Shown: in pieces, positions 16,881 to 25,160 of the stretch | Position numbering within the stretch: position 1 is the first letter of the stretch | How the letters are laid out: each line of letters opens with the position of its first letter | Source: an uncultured Eubacteriales bacterium | GTDB lineage: Bacteria; Bacillota; Clostridia; Christensenellales; CAG-138 | NCBI GenBank assembly: GCA_902789675.1 | Contig: CADAPG010000018.1 | Span: 1 to 51,514, forward strand | Length of the DNA: 51,514 nucleotides | Reading direction: 5' to 3' | The notes under the pieces: model-generated | The model's database searches: none | What the model was told of the DNA's origin: nothing | Seen by the model: the letters and a program-made list of their open reading frames with translations, nothing else | Position numbers and translations under genes: made by a program

Positions 16881-17574
16881 CCGGGACGCGTTTGCTATCC
16901 TGCTGAAACGCGCGCAGGACGGCGACGCCGCCGCAGAGAATACGCTCCTCGAAGAAAACCTGCCGCTTGTGACCGCCATTGCAAAGCGGTATCAGGGCTG
17001 CGGGCTCGATCCGGAAGATCTTCGTCAGCTCGGTTCCATCGGTCTTCTCAAGGCGATCCGGCGTTTTGATACACAATACAACGTCTGCTTTTCCACCTAT
17101 GCCGTCCCGCTGATCGCCGGTGAGATCCGAAGATTTTTGCGCGACGACGGACTGATCAAGTTTTCGCGCGGCGCGAAATCTTTGGCGCTTCGGATCCGTC
17201 AGGCTGTCACGGAGGATCCGCGCCTTTCGGTCGAAGCGCTTGCCCAAAGGCTTCAGGTCACGGTCGAAGAGATCGCCGCCGCGATCGCAAGCGACTCCCC
17301 CGTCTCCTCGTTGGATGAAACGCTCCCGGACGGCAGCGGAAACCGGTTTGACCGGATCGGAACGGAAAGCGAAGAGGAAGCCTCCGTAAAGCGCCTGACG
17401 CTGAATGCCGCGCTCGAAACCCTGTCGGCGCGGGAACGTCTGATCGTGCGGCTTCGGTACCGCGACGAAAAATCGCAGTCCGAAGTCGGACGTCTTTTGG
17501 GTGTGTCGCAGGTTCAGATCTCGCGCCTTGAAAAAAAGATCCTGCTTCATTTGAGAAGCAGGATGCAGGATTAG
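16870..17574 (+). CDS. sigF: Sporulation sigma factor SigF (SpoIIAC)
   Basis: The product is 234 residues, a sigma-70-family factor of the SigB/F/G group. Region 2 (LVTAIAKRYQGCGLDPEDLRQLG and FDTQYNVCFSTYAVPLIAGEI) and region 4 (EKSQSEVGRLLGVSQVQISRLEKK) are clear. It directs early forespore gene expression and is inhibited by SpoIIAB. It is about 20 residues shorter than B. subtilis SigF. The last codons coincide with a minus-strand terminator hairpin, and the stop overlaps the plsY stop by four bases. Confidence 0.94.
   Translation: MQTDRDAFAILLKRAQDGDAAAENTLLEENLPLVTAIAKRYQGCGLDPEDLRQLGSIGLLKAIRRFDTQYNVCFSTYAVPLIAGEIRRFLRDDGLIKFSRGAKSLALRIRQAVTEDPRLSVEALAQRLQVTVEEIAAAIASDSPVSSLDETLPDGSGNRFDRIGTESEEEASVKRLTLNAALETLSARERLIVRLRYRDEKSQSEVGRLLGVSQVQISRLEKKILLHLRSRMQD
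17531..17564 (-). terminator. plsY terminator embedded in the sigF coding sequence
   Basis: A perfect ten-base stem (17539-17548 with 17555-17564, six-base loop) is followed on the minus strand by C and seven T. It is a textbook terminator for plsY, which stops at 17571, but it lies entirely within the last codons of sigF. Confidence 0.85.
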
Positions 17575-18236
17575 TGTTTGTCGCCGGATGAAATCGCTTT
17601 CTCTTCGCCGCGCAGAAGCCGCTTGATATTGTCCTTGTGCCGGATCAGCAGCAGAAGAACAACCGGCGCGACAAAGAACAGCAGATACCGGTCCGCATTC
17701 CCCGTCGCCCATACGATATACGTGCCGATCAGATAGGAGATCGCGGTCAGGATCGAAACGAGCGATACGCGCTTCCAGATCAGGAAGATCACGATCGCGA
17801 TGATCGTCGAGACAAGCGCCGCCTGCCAGCAAAGGCACCATGTCATCGCATAAGCGGACGCCGCGCCTTTTCCGCCGCGGAACTGGAACAGCACCGGATA
17901 GCAATGCCCCAGCACAACGCAGGCGCTTGCGATATATCCGCCGAGCAGAACGGAAACCGCGGGGTCCGTCGCGTTGATCCCGATCCATCCGCCGAGCAGA
18001 CGCCCGATGAAGAACCCGGCAACGCATTTGCCTGCGTCGCCGAGAAACGTCAGAAGCCCGTAGTTCTTCCCGTAAACGCGGATCATATTGGTCGTTCCCG
18101 CATTACCGCTGCCATAGAGACGCACGTCGTCGCGGAATCTCAGACGGCTGATGATCAGCGCCGTCTGCATGTTTCCGATCAGATACCCGACGACTGCGAC
18201 GGCTGCGATCGCGAGCGCGTTCCATTCTCCGATCAT
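17571..18236 (-). CDS. plsY: Acyl-phosphate:glycerol-3-phosphate acyltransferase PlsY
   Basis: The product is 221 residues with about six membrane segments. The family loops are all visible: YGSGNAGTTNM, GDAGKCVAG and the GGKGAAS motif. PlsY transfers acyl groups from acyl phosphate to glycerol-3-phosphate, the first step of phospholipid synthesis. It lies downstream of der in the order typical of Firmicutes and Clostridia. The stop overlaps the sigF stop tail to tail. Confidence 0.95.
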   Translation of the reverse strand: MIGEWNALAIAAVAVVGYLIGNMQTALIISRLRFRDDVRLYGSGNAGTTNMIRVYGKNYGLLTFLGDAGKCVAGFFIGRLLGGWIGINATDPAVSVLLGGYIASACVVLGHCYPVLFQFRGGKGAASAYAMTWCLCWQAALVSTIIAIVIFLIWKRVSLVSILTAISYLIGTYIVWATGNADRYLLFFVAPVVLLLLIRHKDNIKRLLRGEEKAISSGDKH

Positions 18237-18245
18237 AAGTACGCG

Positions 18246-19568
18246 TTACTCCTCTCTTGCACGATTGCGGAACAGGATCCGGATCGGCGTTCCCGTAAAG
18301 CCGAAGGTCTTGCGGAAATAGTTTTCCAGATAGCGTTCGTAGGAAAAATGCATCAGTGTCGATTCGTTGACAAAGATCACAAACGTCGGCGGCTGGATCG
18401 CGACCTGCGTCGCATAATACAGCTTCAGCCGTCTGCCGTTCTGCGCGGGCGGTTCCGCCATGGAGACCGCCTCGTTCAGCACATCGTTCAGCATGCCGGT
18501 CGGGATGCGGCGAATGCTCTGCGCATAGACTTCTTCAACGTTCTCAAGCACCTTCTGGACGCGCTGTCCGGTCTTTGCGCTGATGAACAGGAACGGCACA
18601 TAGTTCATGAACGCAAGATCGTTCTCCATGTCCTTTTTGAACTTGTCCATGGTGTGCGTGTCCTTTTCGATCAGATCCCATTTGTTGACGATCACGACGG
18701 ACGGTTTTCCTTCCTCGTGCACGAATCCGGCGATCTTGACGTCCTGCTCGGACAATCCCTGCTCCGCGTCGCATACGAACAGTACGGCGTCGGCGCGGCG
18801 GATCGCGGCGAGCGATCGGATTACGCTGTACCGTTCGATGCTCTCGTCCTCGATCGCGCGTTTTCTGCGGATGCCTGCGGTATCGATCAGCACATACTGC
18901 CGCCCGTTCTTCTCAAACGGCGTGTCGATCGCGTCGCGCGTCGTGCCCGGTACGTCGGAAACGATCACGCGTTCCTCGCCCAGAAGTGCGTTCGTAAGGC
19001 TCGATTTGCCGACGTTCGGCTTGCCGACGATCGCGATATGGATGCGCGGATCCTCCTCCGTCTTCTCCGCCTGCGGGAAGTTGGCGCAGACCGCGTCCAG
19101 AAGATCGCCCAACCCGATACCCTGTCCGCCGGACAGAATGAACGGTTCACCGAGCCCGAGCTCATAGAACTCGTAGATCGTTTCATGGTATTTCGGCGCG
19201 TCAAGTTTGTTGACGGCAAGCACAACGGGCTTGTTGCACTTTCGCAGCATGGCGGCAACCTCGCGGTCCGCAGAGGTCATGCCGTCGCGTCCGTCCGTCA
19301 GAAAGATGATGACGTCCGCCGTCTCGATCGCAAGCTCCGCCTGCCGCCGCATCTGAACCGCGATCTTGTCCTCGCTCGCGGGTTCGATGCCGCCCGTATC
19401 GATCAGCGTAAATGAATGGTCCAGCCACTCCGCGTCGCCGTAGATCCGGTCGCGCGTGACGCCCGGCGTATCCTCCACGATGGAGATCCGCTTGCCCGTC
19501 AGACGATTGAATAAGGTTGATTTGCCGACGTTCGGTCTGCCGACGATCGCTACCAAAGGTTTTGCCAT
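18246..19568 (-). CDS. der: Ribosome-assembly GTPase Der (EngA)
   Basis: The product is 440 residues, a normal length. Tandem GTPase domains are shown by two P-loops (GRPNVGKST at the N-terminus and GKPNVGKSS near residue 180), with DTPGVTRD and DTAGIRRK switch regions and NKLD/NKWD motifs. A C-terminal KH-like domain follows. Der acts in maturation of the 50S subunit. The ATG follows AGGAG, three bases after the DUF512 gene stop, so the two are co-transcribed with plsY. Confidence 0.97.
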   Translation of the reverse strand: MAKPLVAIVGRPNVGKSTLFNRLTGKRISIVEDTPGVTRDRIYGDAEWLDHSFTLIDTGGIEPASEDKIAVQMRRQAELAIETADVIIFLTDGRDGMTSADREVAAMLRKCNKPVVLAVNKLDAPKYHETIYEFYELGLGEPFILSGGQGIGLGDLLDAVCANFPQAEKTEEDPRIHIAIVGKPNVGKSSLTNALLGEERVIVSDVPGTTRDAIDTPFEKNGRQYVLIDTAGIRRKRAIEDESIERYSVIRSLAAIRRADAVLFVCDAEQGLSEQDVKIAGFVHEEGKPSVVIVNKWDLIEKDTHTMDKFKKDMENDLAFMNYVPFLFISAKTGQRVQKVLENVEEVYAQSIRRIPTGMLNDVLNEAVSMAEPPAQNGRRLKLYYATQVAIQPPTFVIFVNESTLMHFSYERYLENYFRKTFGFTGTPIRILFRNRAREE

Positions 19569-19571
19569 AGT

Positions 19572-20879
19572 TTACTCCTCAAACAAACAGGAAATGAGTT
19601 CCGTTCCGTCCGCAAAGGTCCGGATCGACACGCCGAGCGCAGTTTGAACTTCCGAAAGCGTCATGCCGTCCAAGAAGACGTCCTCCGTCTCCCGGAGCAT
19701 ATTCTTCGGGATCAGCAGCGGATCGGAAAGATCCTTTCCGGAAAGCTCGGTCAGAAGGTCGCTGCCCGTCACAAGCCCCGCCACATGCACGTTTCCGCCG
19801 AACCAGCGATTCGGAATCGGATGCAGGTCGGTTACGATCCTGTATGGTTCCAGCGCGCGGTACATGTCACGAAAAAACGGATATGCCGCCGTGCCGCCCG
19901 CGATCGAAGCACGTTTCGGCTTCGTTCGCTTTTCACATTCTGCAAGCGCATAGCGGAAGTCCTCCTCGAACATGCGCAGCAGTCCTACGCCGTTTTCGAT
20001 CTGTTCGTACTCCTCATACGCTTCCGGTTCCGGCAGCGGTAGGTTCGCATTCAGATACCACTCGTCAGAAAGGAATACCAGCCTTGTGCCGAAGCGATCG
20101 AGGTATTCCCGCTGCAGCGTCTCGATCGTGCGGATCACCGCATCGCTTTGCTGCGCATCGAAGGTTCCGAGTGCAGGAAGCCCTTCGCGGTATTTCGTGA
20201 CGCCGACCGGAACGATCGCAACGGACGAGCATGCAGGCGCAAGCGACGACAGATCCGAAAGCGTTTTCATAAGGACGTCGCCGTCGTTCAGCCCGCGGCA
20301 CAGCACGATCTGCGCGTTGAACCGCAGCCCGGCGTCACGGAGTGCGGTCAGCCGTTCCATGATGCGTCCCGCCGAAGGATTGCGCATGATCCTTGTGCGG
20401 ATCTCCGGATCGGTGGCGTGCACGGACACATAGAGCGGGCTGACGCGGCGTTCAATGATGCGGGCAAATTCCGCGTCGCTCACGTTCGTCAGCGTCACAT
20501 AGTTGCCCATGATAAACGACATCCGCCAGTCGTCGTCCTTGACGTTCAGGCTGCTCCGGACGCCTTTCGGCATCTGGTCGATGAAGCAGAACACGCAATG
20601 GTTCCGGCACGTCATCATGCGGCTCATCAGCGTCGTTTTAAAGCACAGACCCAACGGTTCGTATTCATCCTTGTGCAGCACGATCGAAAACGGCTCTCCC
20701 TTGCGTTCGAGATCGAGCTTCAGCGCGCGCCGCGCGGTCAGCGCTTCGTAGTCGATGAGGTCGATGACGGGCGTATCGTTGATGCGAAACAGGACGTCGC
20801 CGACCTGCACGCCCGCACGCTTTGCAGGCGTATTCGGTTCCACAAATGTGATCGGTTGTCCTTTAACGTATATTTCCAT
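19572..20879 (-). CDS. DUF512 radical SAM-like protein with N-terminal PDZ domain
   Basis: The product is 435 residues. The first 60 residues form a PDZ-like domain (NTPAKRAGVQVGDVLFRIN). It is followed by the cluster motif CRNHCVFCFIDQMPKG, which resembles a radical SAM CxxxCxxC site, and then the DUF512 region ending in GLVTGSDLL. The family is conserved in Clostridia and usually lies beside der, as here. Its substrate is unknown. The ATG at 20879 follows AAGG. Confidence 0.88.
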   Translation of the reverse strand: MEIYVKGQPITFVEPNTPAKRAGVQVGDVLFRINDTPVIDLIDYEALTARRALKLDLERKGEPFSIVLHKDEYEPLGLCFKTTLMSRMMTCRNHCVFCFIDQMPKGVRSSLNVKDDDWRMSFIMGNYVTLTNVSDAEFARIIERRVSPLYVSVHATDPEIRTRIMRNPSAGRIMERLTALRDAGLRFNAQIVLCRGLNDGDVLMKTLSDLSSLAPACSSVAIVPVGVTKYREGLPALGTFDAQQSDAVIRTIETLQREYLDRFGTRLVFLSDEWYLNANLPLPEPEAYEEYEQIENGVGLLRMFEEDFRYALAECEKRTKPKRASIAGGTAAYPFFRDMYRALEPYRIVTDLHPIPNRWFGGNVHVAGLVTGSDLLTELSGKDLSDPLLIPKNMLRETEDVFLDGMTLSEVQTALGVSIRTFADGTELISCLFEE

Positions 20880-20979
20880 AAATATACCTTACCACATCTT
20901 TACCTCTTTTGCAAGCACATGAAATCGGATCTCATCCATTCAACGCTAAAGAGTTCACAACTAATATCCCGCTCTTCTC

Positions 20980-21007
20980 TTGATTTTTTATCTGTACATG
21001 CTACAAT
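20980..21007 (+). promoter_or_regulatory. Promoter of the PstS-like gene
   Basis: TTGATT (20980-20985) and TACAAT (21002-21007) are separated by 16 bases, with an extended -10 TG. The transcript would have a leader of about 25 bases containing CGGAGG. Confidence 0.65.
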
Positions 21008-21038
21008 AAATTTGTTCATTTTATTCGGAGGCAAGGAA

Positions 21039-22538
21039 ATGAAAAAGTGGCTGCAAGTTTTACTGATGTACGTCGGCATTCCGGCTGCCGGTACAATCGC
21101 TTGGTTGTTATTCTTCCTCATTGAATGGTTATTGAACGGATGGGGTCTAACAATCTGCGTCCCTGCTGTTACAATTGTACTGTATATTGTGCTGCGCAAA
21201 AAGCTTGATCTTCGCTTTGCTGCAAAAGTCAATGCTATGATCCTGATTGTGCTTTCTGTTGCTTTGGGGATCATTCTGCATATCACCACCGGCTCAACAC
21301 GTGATCCCCTGTTTTCCGTTTTCCGGATCATGACATTTCCGTTTTTGATTCCATCTTTTGCAATGCAACTTTTTGATACCATGCATATCGCTTTTGTTTG
21401 CATCTTTGCGACCTATGCAGCGGCAGTGGTTACGTGTATCATCTTGTCATGCTGCATGAAATCCGGTGGATCCGAAAGCGCTTGTAAACCGGTTTATCGC
21501 AAGCTTCTACCATATCTCATTACCGCCGCTGTGGTCCTGCTCTGCGGTGCGTTCAGCATAAAACAGTATCTGAACCGACCGGAAGTACGCTATGCCGGAC
21601 ACGGCTTTAACTATATGCACGGATACTCTACGACAGACTTTACCGATTACACGGTCTACAGTGAGCATTCGAAGCTTGTCACGCTCGACCATGAGCCGGA
21701 ATTCATGATCGAGAACGAGGCTGATATGCCGGTTATGGACGGCGCGGAAGCGTGCTATCCGGTCTATGCCGCCGTTGCAAAGGCGGTGTACCGCGATATC
21801 GACGTGATCGAATCGCAAGCCGCGCAGGACGAAAATCGCAAAAACGGCAGGGTCGTAACCTTTACAAACACAGTTCTAGGTTTTCGAAGACTGATCGACG
21901 AAGAGGTCGACCTGCTCTTCGGCGCAAGGCCGTCAAAGAGTCAATTCGCTGAGGCAGAAGCCAAAGGGATCGCGCTGAACGTAACGCCGATCGGACGCGA
22001 GGGCTTTGTCTTCTTTGTGGAGGAAGATAATCCCGTCGAAAATCTCACAAGCGAGCAGATCCGCGCGATCTATCACGGCGACATTACAAACTGGAAAGAG
22101 GTCGGAGGAAGGGATCAGAAGATCAAAGCTTTTCAACGGCCGAAGGATTCCGGTTCGCAGGCGATGATGGAATACTTTATGGGCGACGTCTCATTGATGG
22201 AGCCGGACACATATGAAATCATCGGCGGTATGCTGGACGTCATCGATAAGGTTGCGCAGTATGCAAACGAGGACGGCGCATTCGGCTACTCCTTCCGGTA
22301 TTTTGTGGAGGAGCTCAGTCAGGAAAAAGGTGTAAAACTCTTATCGATCGACGGCATTGCGCCGACGCTGGAAAACATCGAAAACGGGAGCTATCCGCTT
22401 ACGGTCGATCTGTGTCTTACCACACGCACGGAGGATCCGAATCCGTATGTACAGAAGATGATCGACTTCATGCTCTCGAAGGACGGTCAGGAAATCGTAA
22501 GGTGCACCGGCTATGCGGGGCTGCAATCAAAAGATTGA
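21039..22538 (+). CDS. Membrane-anchored PstS-like substrate-binding protein
   Basis: The product is 499 residues. The first about 170 residues hold five or six hydrophobic segments. The remainder is a PstS-type periplasmic-binding fold, with MPVMDGAEACYPVYAA, LTSEQIRAIYHGDITNWKEVGG and RPKDSGSQ, the phosphate-binding-protein pattern. The domain should sit outside the membrane, tethered by the N-terminal segments. No pstC, pstA or pstB is nearby, so a sensing role is as likely as transport. The ATG at 21039 follows CGGAGG by seven bases. The membrane half is AT-rich and the binding half is not. Confidence 0.75.
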   Translation: MKKWLQVLLMYVGIPAAGTIAWLLFFLIEWLLNGWGLTICVPAVTIVLYIVLRKKLDLRFAAKVNAMILIVLSVALGIILHITTGSTRDPLFSVFRIMTFPFLIPSFAMQLFDTMHIAFVCIFATYAAAVVTCIILSCCMKSGGSESACKPVYRKLLPYLITAAVVLLCGAFSIKQYLNRPEVRYAGHGFNYMHGYSTTDFTDYTVYSEHSKLVTLDHEPEFMIENEADMPVMDGAEACYPVYAAVAKAVYRDIDVIESQAAQDENRKNGRVVTFTNTVLGFRRLIDEEVDLLFGARPSKSQFAEAEAKGIALNVTPIGREGFVFFVEEDNPVENLTSEQIRAIYHGDITNWKEVGGRDQKIKAFQRPKDSGSQAMMEYFMGDVSLMEPDTYEIIGGMLDVIDKVAQYANEDGAFGYSFRYFVEELSQEKGVKLLSIDGIAPTLENIENGSYPLTVDLCLTTRTEDPNPYVQKMIDFMLSKDGQEIVRCTGYAGLQSKD

Positions 22539-22570
22539 TCTGCTCCCCTGTCTTTCCAAATAGACATCAA

Positions 22571-22603
22571 AAGGGACTGCATCGAATCGGATGCAGTCCC
22601 TTC
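22571..22603. terminator. Intrinsic terminator between converging genes
   Basis: An 11-base stem (22573-22583 with 22590-22600) lies between the PstS-like stop and the PPDK stop. The T-run is short on both strands but better on the minus strand (TTTT), so it mainly serves PPDK. Confidence 0.7.
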
Positions 22604-22616
22604 GCATTTGGTCAGA

Positions 22617-25067
22617 TTACTTCGCTTCCTTGATTGCTGCCTGTGCTGCGGCGAGACGAGCAATCGGTACGCGGAACGGCGAGCAGGACACATAGTCGAG
22701 ACCGATCTCGTGGCAGAATTCGACGGACGTCGGATCGCCGCCGTGTTCGCCGCAGATACCGAGCTCGAGGTCCGGACGGTCGTCACGGCTGAAGCCGAAC
22801 GTCATCTGGGTCAGGTCGTTCGTGCCGAAGCAGAAGAACTCTGCGTCCTTCGCGATCTCATCCGCGGTGAGGCACGCGCGCGGGATCTCGATCATGGTGC
22901 CGACCTCATACTTGAGCGCGACGCCGGAAGCCTTGATCTCCTCGTCCGCAACGGCGACGACGATGTCGCGCACAAAGCGGAACTCCTTGGGATCGCCGAC
23001 GAGCGGGATCATGATCTCGGGCTCCATCTTCCATTCCGGATGCTTCTTCTGCACGTTGATCGCAGCGCGGATAACAGCCTTGGTCTGCATCTTTGCGATC
23101 TCCGGGAATGTGACAGTCAGACGGCAGCCGCGGTGACCCATCATCGGGTTGAACTCGTGCAGACCTGCGATGATGTTCTTGATCTCCTCAACGGTCTTGC
23201 CCTGCGTTTTTGCAAGCAGCTCGATGTCGGCTTCCTCGGTCGGAACGAACTCATGAAGCGGCGGATCCAGGAAGCGGATGACGACCGGATAGCCTTCCAT
23301 CGCCTCGTAGATCGCTTCAAAGTCGCCCTGCTGCATGGGGAGCAGTTTATTGAGCGCATTCTCGCGTTCTTCCACGGTGTCGGAGCAGATCATTTCACGG
23401 ATCGCCGCGATGCGGTCGCCGTCAAAGAACATGTGCTCCGTGCGGCAGAGACCGATGCCCTCTGCGCCGAGCTCGCGCGCCTTCTTCGCGTCGCGCGGAG
23501 TGTCTGCATTGGTGCGGACGGAAAGTCTTCTGTACTTGTCCGCCCAGCCCATGATGCGGCCGAACTCGCCTGCGATCTCTGCGTCGACGGTCGGGATGAT
23601 GCCGTCATAGATGCAGCCGGTGGAACCGTCGATGGACAGCCAGTCACCCTCGTGGTATTCCTTGCCCGCGAGAACGAAGCGCTTGTTCTCCTCGTCCATG
23701 GCGATCGCGGAGCAGCCGGAGACGCAGCAGGTGCCCATGCCGCGCGCGACGACCGCCGCGTGGGAGGTCATACCGCCGCGAACGGTCAGGATGCCCTGGG
23801 ACGCCTTCATACCTTCGATGTCCTCGGGAGAGGTCTCAAGACGGACCAGCAGGACTTTCTCGCCGCGTGCTTTCCATGCCTTTGCGTCCTCTGCGGTGAA
23901 GACGATCTTGCCGCATGCCGCGCCGGGAGACGCTGCGAGCGCCTTTGCGACGGGCGTTGCCGCCTTGATCGCATTTGCGTCAAACTGCGGGTGGAGCAGC
24001 GTGTCGAGGTTTCTCGGGTCGATCATTGCAACCGCTTCCTGCTCGGTGCGCATACCCTCGTCAACGAGATCGCACGCGATCTTGAGCGCCGCCTTTGCGG
24101 TACGCTTGCCGTTGCGGGTCTGCAGCATGTACAGCTTGCCGTGCTCGACGGTGAACTCCATGTCCTGCATGTCGCGATAGTGACCTTCGAGGATCTTGCA
24201 GACCTCGTTAAACTGCTCGAACGCTTCGGGGAACTTCTGTTCCATCTCGGCGATGTGCATCGGGGTGCGGACGCCTGCGACGACGTCTTCGCCCTGCGCG
24301 TTGGTCAGGAATTCGCCGAACAGACCCTTTTCGCCGGTTGCGGGGTCACGCGTGAACGCAACGCCGGTGCCGCAATCGTCGCCCATGTTGCCGAATGCCA
24401 TCGACTGTACGTTGACCGCGGTGCCCCAGGAATACGGGATGTCGTTGTCGCGGCGATAGACGTTTGCGCGCGGGTTGTCCCAGGAACGGAAAACGGCCTT
24501 GATCGCCTCAAACAGCTGTACCTTCGGATCGGACGGGAAGTCCTCACCGATCTTCTCTTTGTACTCTGCCTTGAACTGATTCGCGAGCTCCTTGAGGTCT
24601 TCCGCGGTCAGATCGACGTCCTGCTTGACGCCCTTCTGTTCCTTCATGCGGTCGATCAGGATCTCGAAATACTTCTTGCCGACTTCCATAACGACGTCGG
24701 AGAACATCTGGATGAATCTGCGGTAGCAGTCCCATGCCCAGTTCAGGATCGTGTCCATCATGCCGGGCATCGATGCGCGTGCGCCGGAACGAACGGAAAC
24801 GAGAAGCGGGTTTTCGTGATCGCCGAACTTCTTGCCGGTGATCTTTTCCATCTTCTCGATGTATTCCATGATCTGTGCCTGGATCTCGGGATTGATCGTG
24901 CGGCCGTCCTCATAATACTGCGTGCACGCTTCCGTCGTGATCGTAAAGCCCTGCGGAACCGGAAGACCGAGGTTGGTCATTTCGGCAAGGTTTGCGCCTT
25001 TGCCGCCCAACAGGTTGCGCATTTCCGCATTGCCTTCACTGAACAGGTAGACATACTTTGTAGACAT
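22617..25067 (-). CDS. ppdK: Pyruvate, phosphate dikinase, shorter than usual
   Basis: The product is 816 residues, whereas family members such as the Clostridium symbiosum enzyme are about 874. The enzyme interconverts pyruvate, ATP and Pi with PEP, AMP and PPi. The ATP-grasp start (GGKGANLAEM), the swivelling domain with the phosphohistidine (RGGMTSHAAVV, His436) and the catalytic Cys (GICGEHGG, Cys772) are all present. Compared with the family as I remember it, about 20 residues are missing after MMDTILN (residue 109) and about 40 after FGFSRDD (residue 763), both in frame. The ATG at 25067 follows AGGAGG. Confidence 0.94.
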   Translation of the reverse strand: MSTKYVYLFSEGNAEMRNLLGGKGANLAEMTNLGLPVPQGFTITTEACTQYYEDGRTINPEIQAQIMEYIEKMEKITGKKFGDHENPLLVSVRSGARASMPGMMDTILNWAWDCYRRFIQMFSDVVMEVGKKYFEILIDRMKEQKGVKQDVDLTAEDLKELANQFKAEYKEKIGEDFPSDPKVQLFEAIKAVFRSWDNPRANVYRRDNDIPYSWGTAVNVQSMAFGNMGDDCGTGVAFTRDPATGEKGLFGEFLTNAQGEDVVAGVRTPMHIAEMEQKFPEAFEQFNEVCKILEGHYRDMQDMEFTVEHGKLYMLQTRNGKRTAKAALKIACDLVDEGMRTEQEAVAMIDPRNLDTLLHPQFDANAIKAATPVAKALAASPGAACGKIVFTAEDAKAWKARGEKVLLVRLETSPEDIEGMKASQGILTVRGGMTSHAAVVARGMGTCCVSGCSAIAMDEENKRFVLAGKEYHEGDWLSIDGSTGCIYDGIIPTVDAEIAGEFGRIMGWADKYRRLSVRTNADTPRDAKKARELGAEGIGLCRTEHMFFDGDRIAAIREMICSDTVEERENALNKLLPMQQGDFEAIYEAMEGYPVVIRFLDPPLHEFVPTEEADIELLAKTQGKTVEEIKNIIAGLHEFNPMMGHRGCRLTVTFPEIAKMQTKAVIRAAINVQKKHPEWKMEPEIMIPLVGDPKEFRFVRDIVVAVADEEIKASGVALKYEVGTMIEIPRACLTADEIAKDAEFFCFGTNDLTQMTFGFSRDDRPDLELGICGEHGGDPTSVEFCHEIGLDYVSCSPFRVPIARLAAAQAAIKEAK

Positions 25068-25097
25068 GTGTATCCTCCTAACAATTAGTAACAATTT

Positions 25098-25125
25098 ATT
25101 ATACCATAAAAATGAAACGATGCAA
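25098..25125 (-). promoter_or_regulatory. Promoter of ppdK
   Basis: Minus-strand TTGCAT (25120-25125) and TATAAT (25098-25103) are 16 bases apart, with an extended -10 TG. The -35 lies in the 3' arm of the recO terminator hairpin. Confidence 0.7.
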
Positions 25126-25141
25126 GAAAAATCTTGCATCG
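25113..25141 (-). terminator. Intrinsic terminator after recO
   Basis: A perfect ten-base stem (25118-25127 with 25132-25141) with a four-base loop is followed on the minus strand by a T-rich stretch. It lies 20 bases after the recO C-terminal stop. Confidence 0.7.
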
Positions 25142-25160
25142 TTGAATATTATATATAGAT

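Noticed and set aside
20148-21038. Upstream extension of the PstS-like gene by about 300 codons
   Set aside because: The extension is antisense to the DUF512 gene. A promoter and a CGGAGG site place the start at 21039.
22608-25088. Open frame of 826 codons antisense to ppdK
   Set aside because: Same codon-bias effect. The sense strand encodes a clear PPDK and the antisense product resembles nothing.
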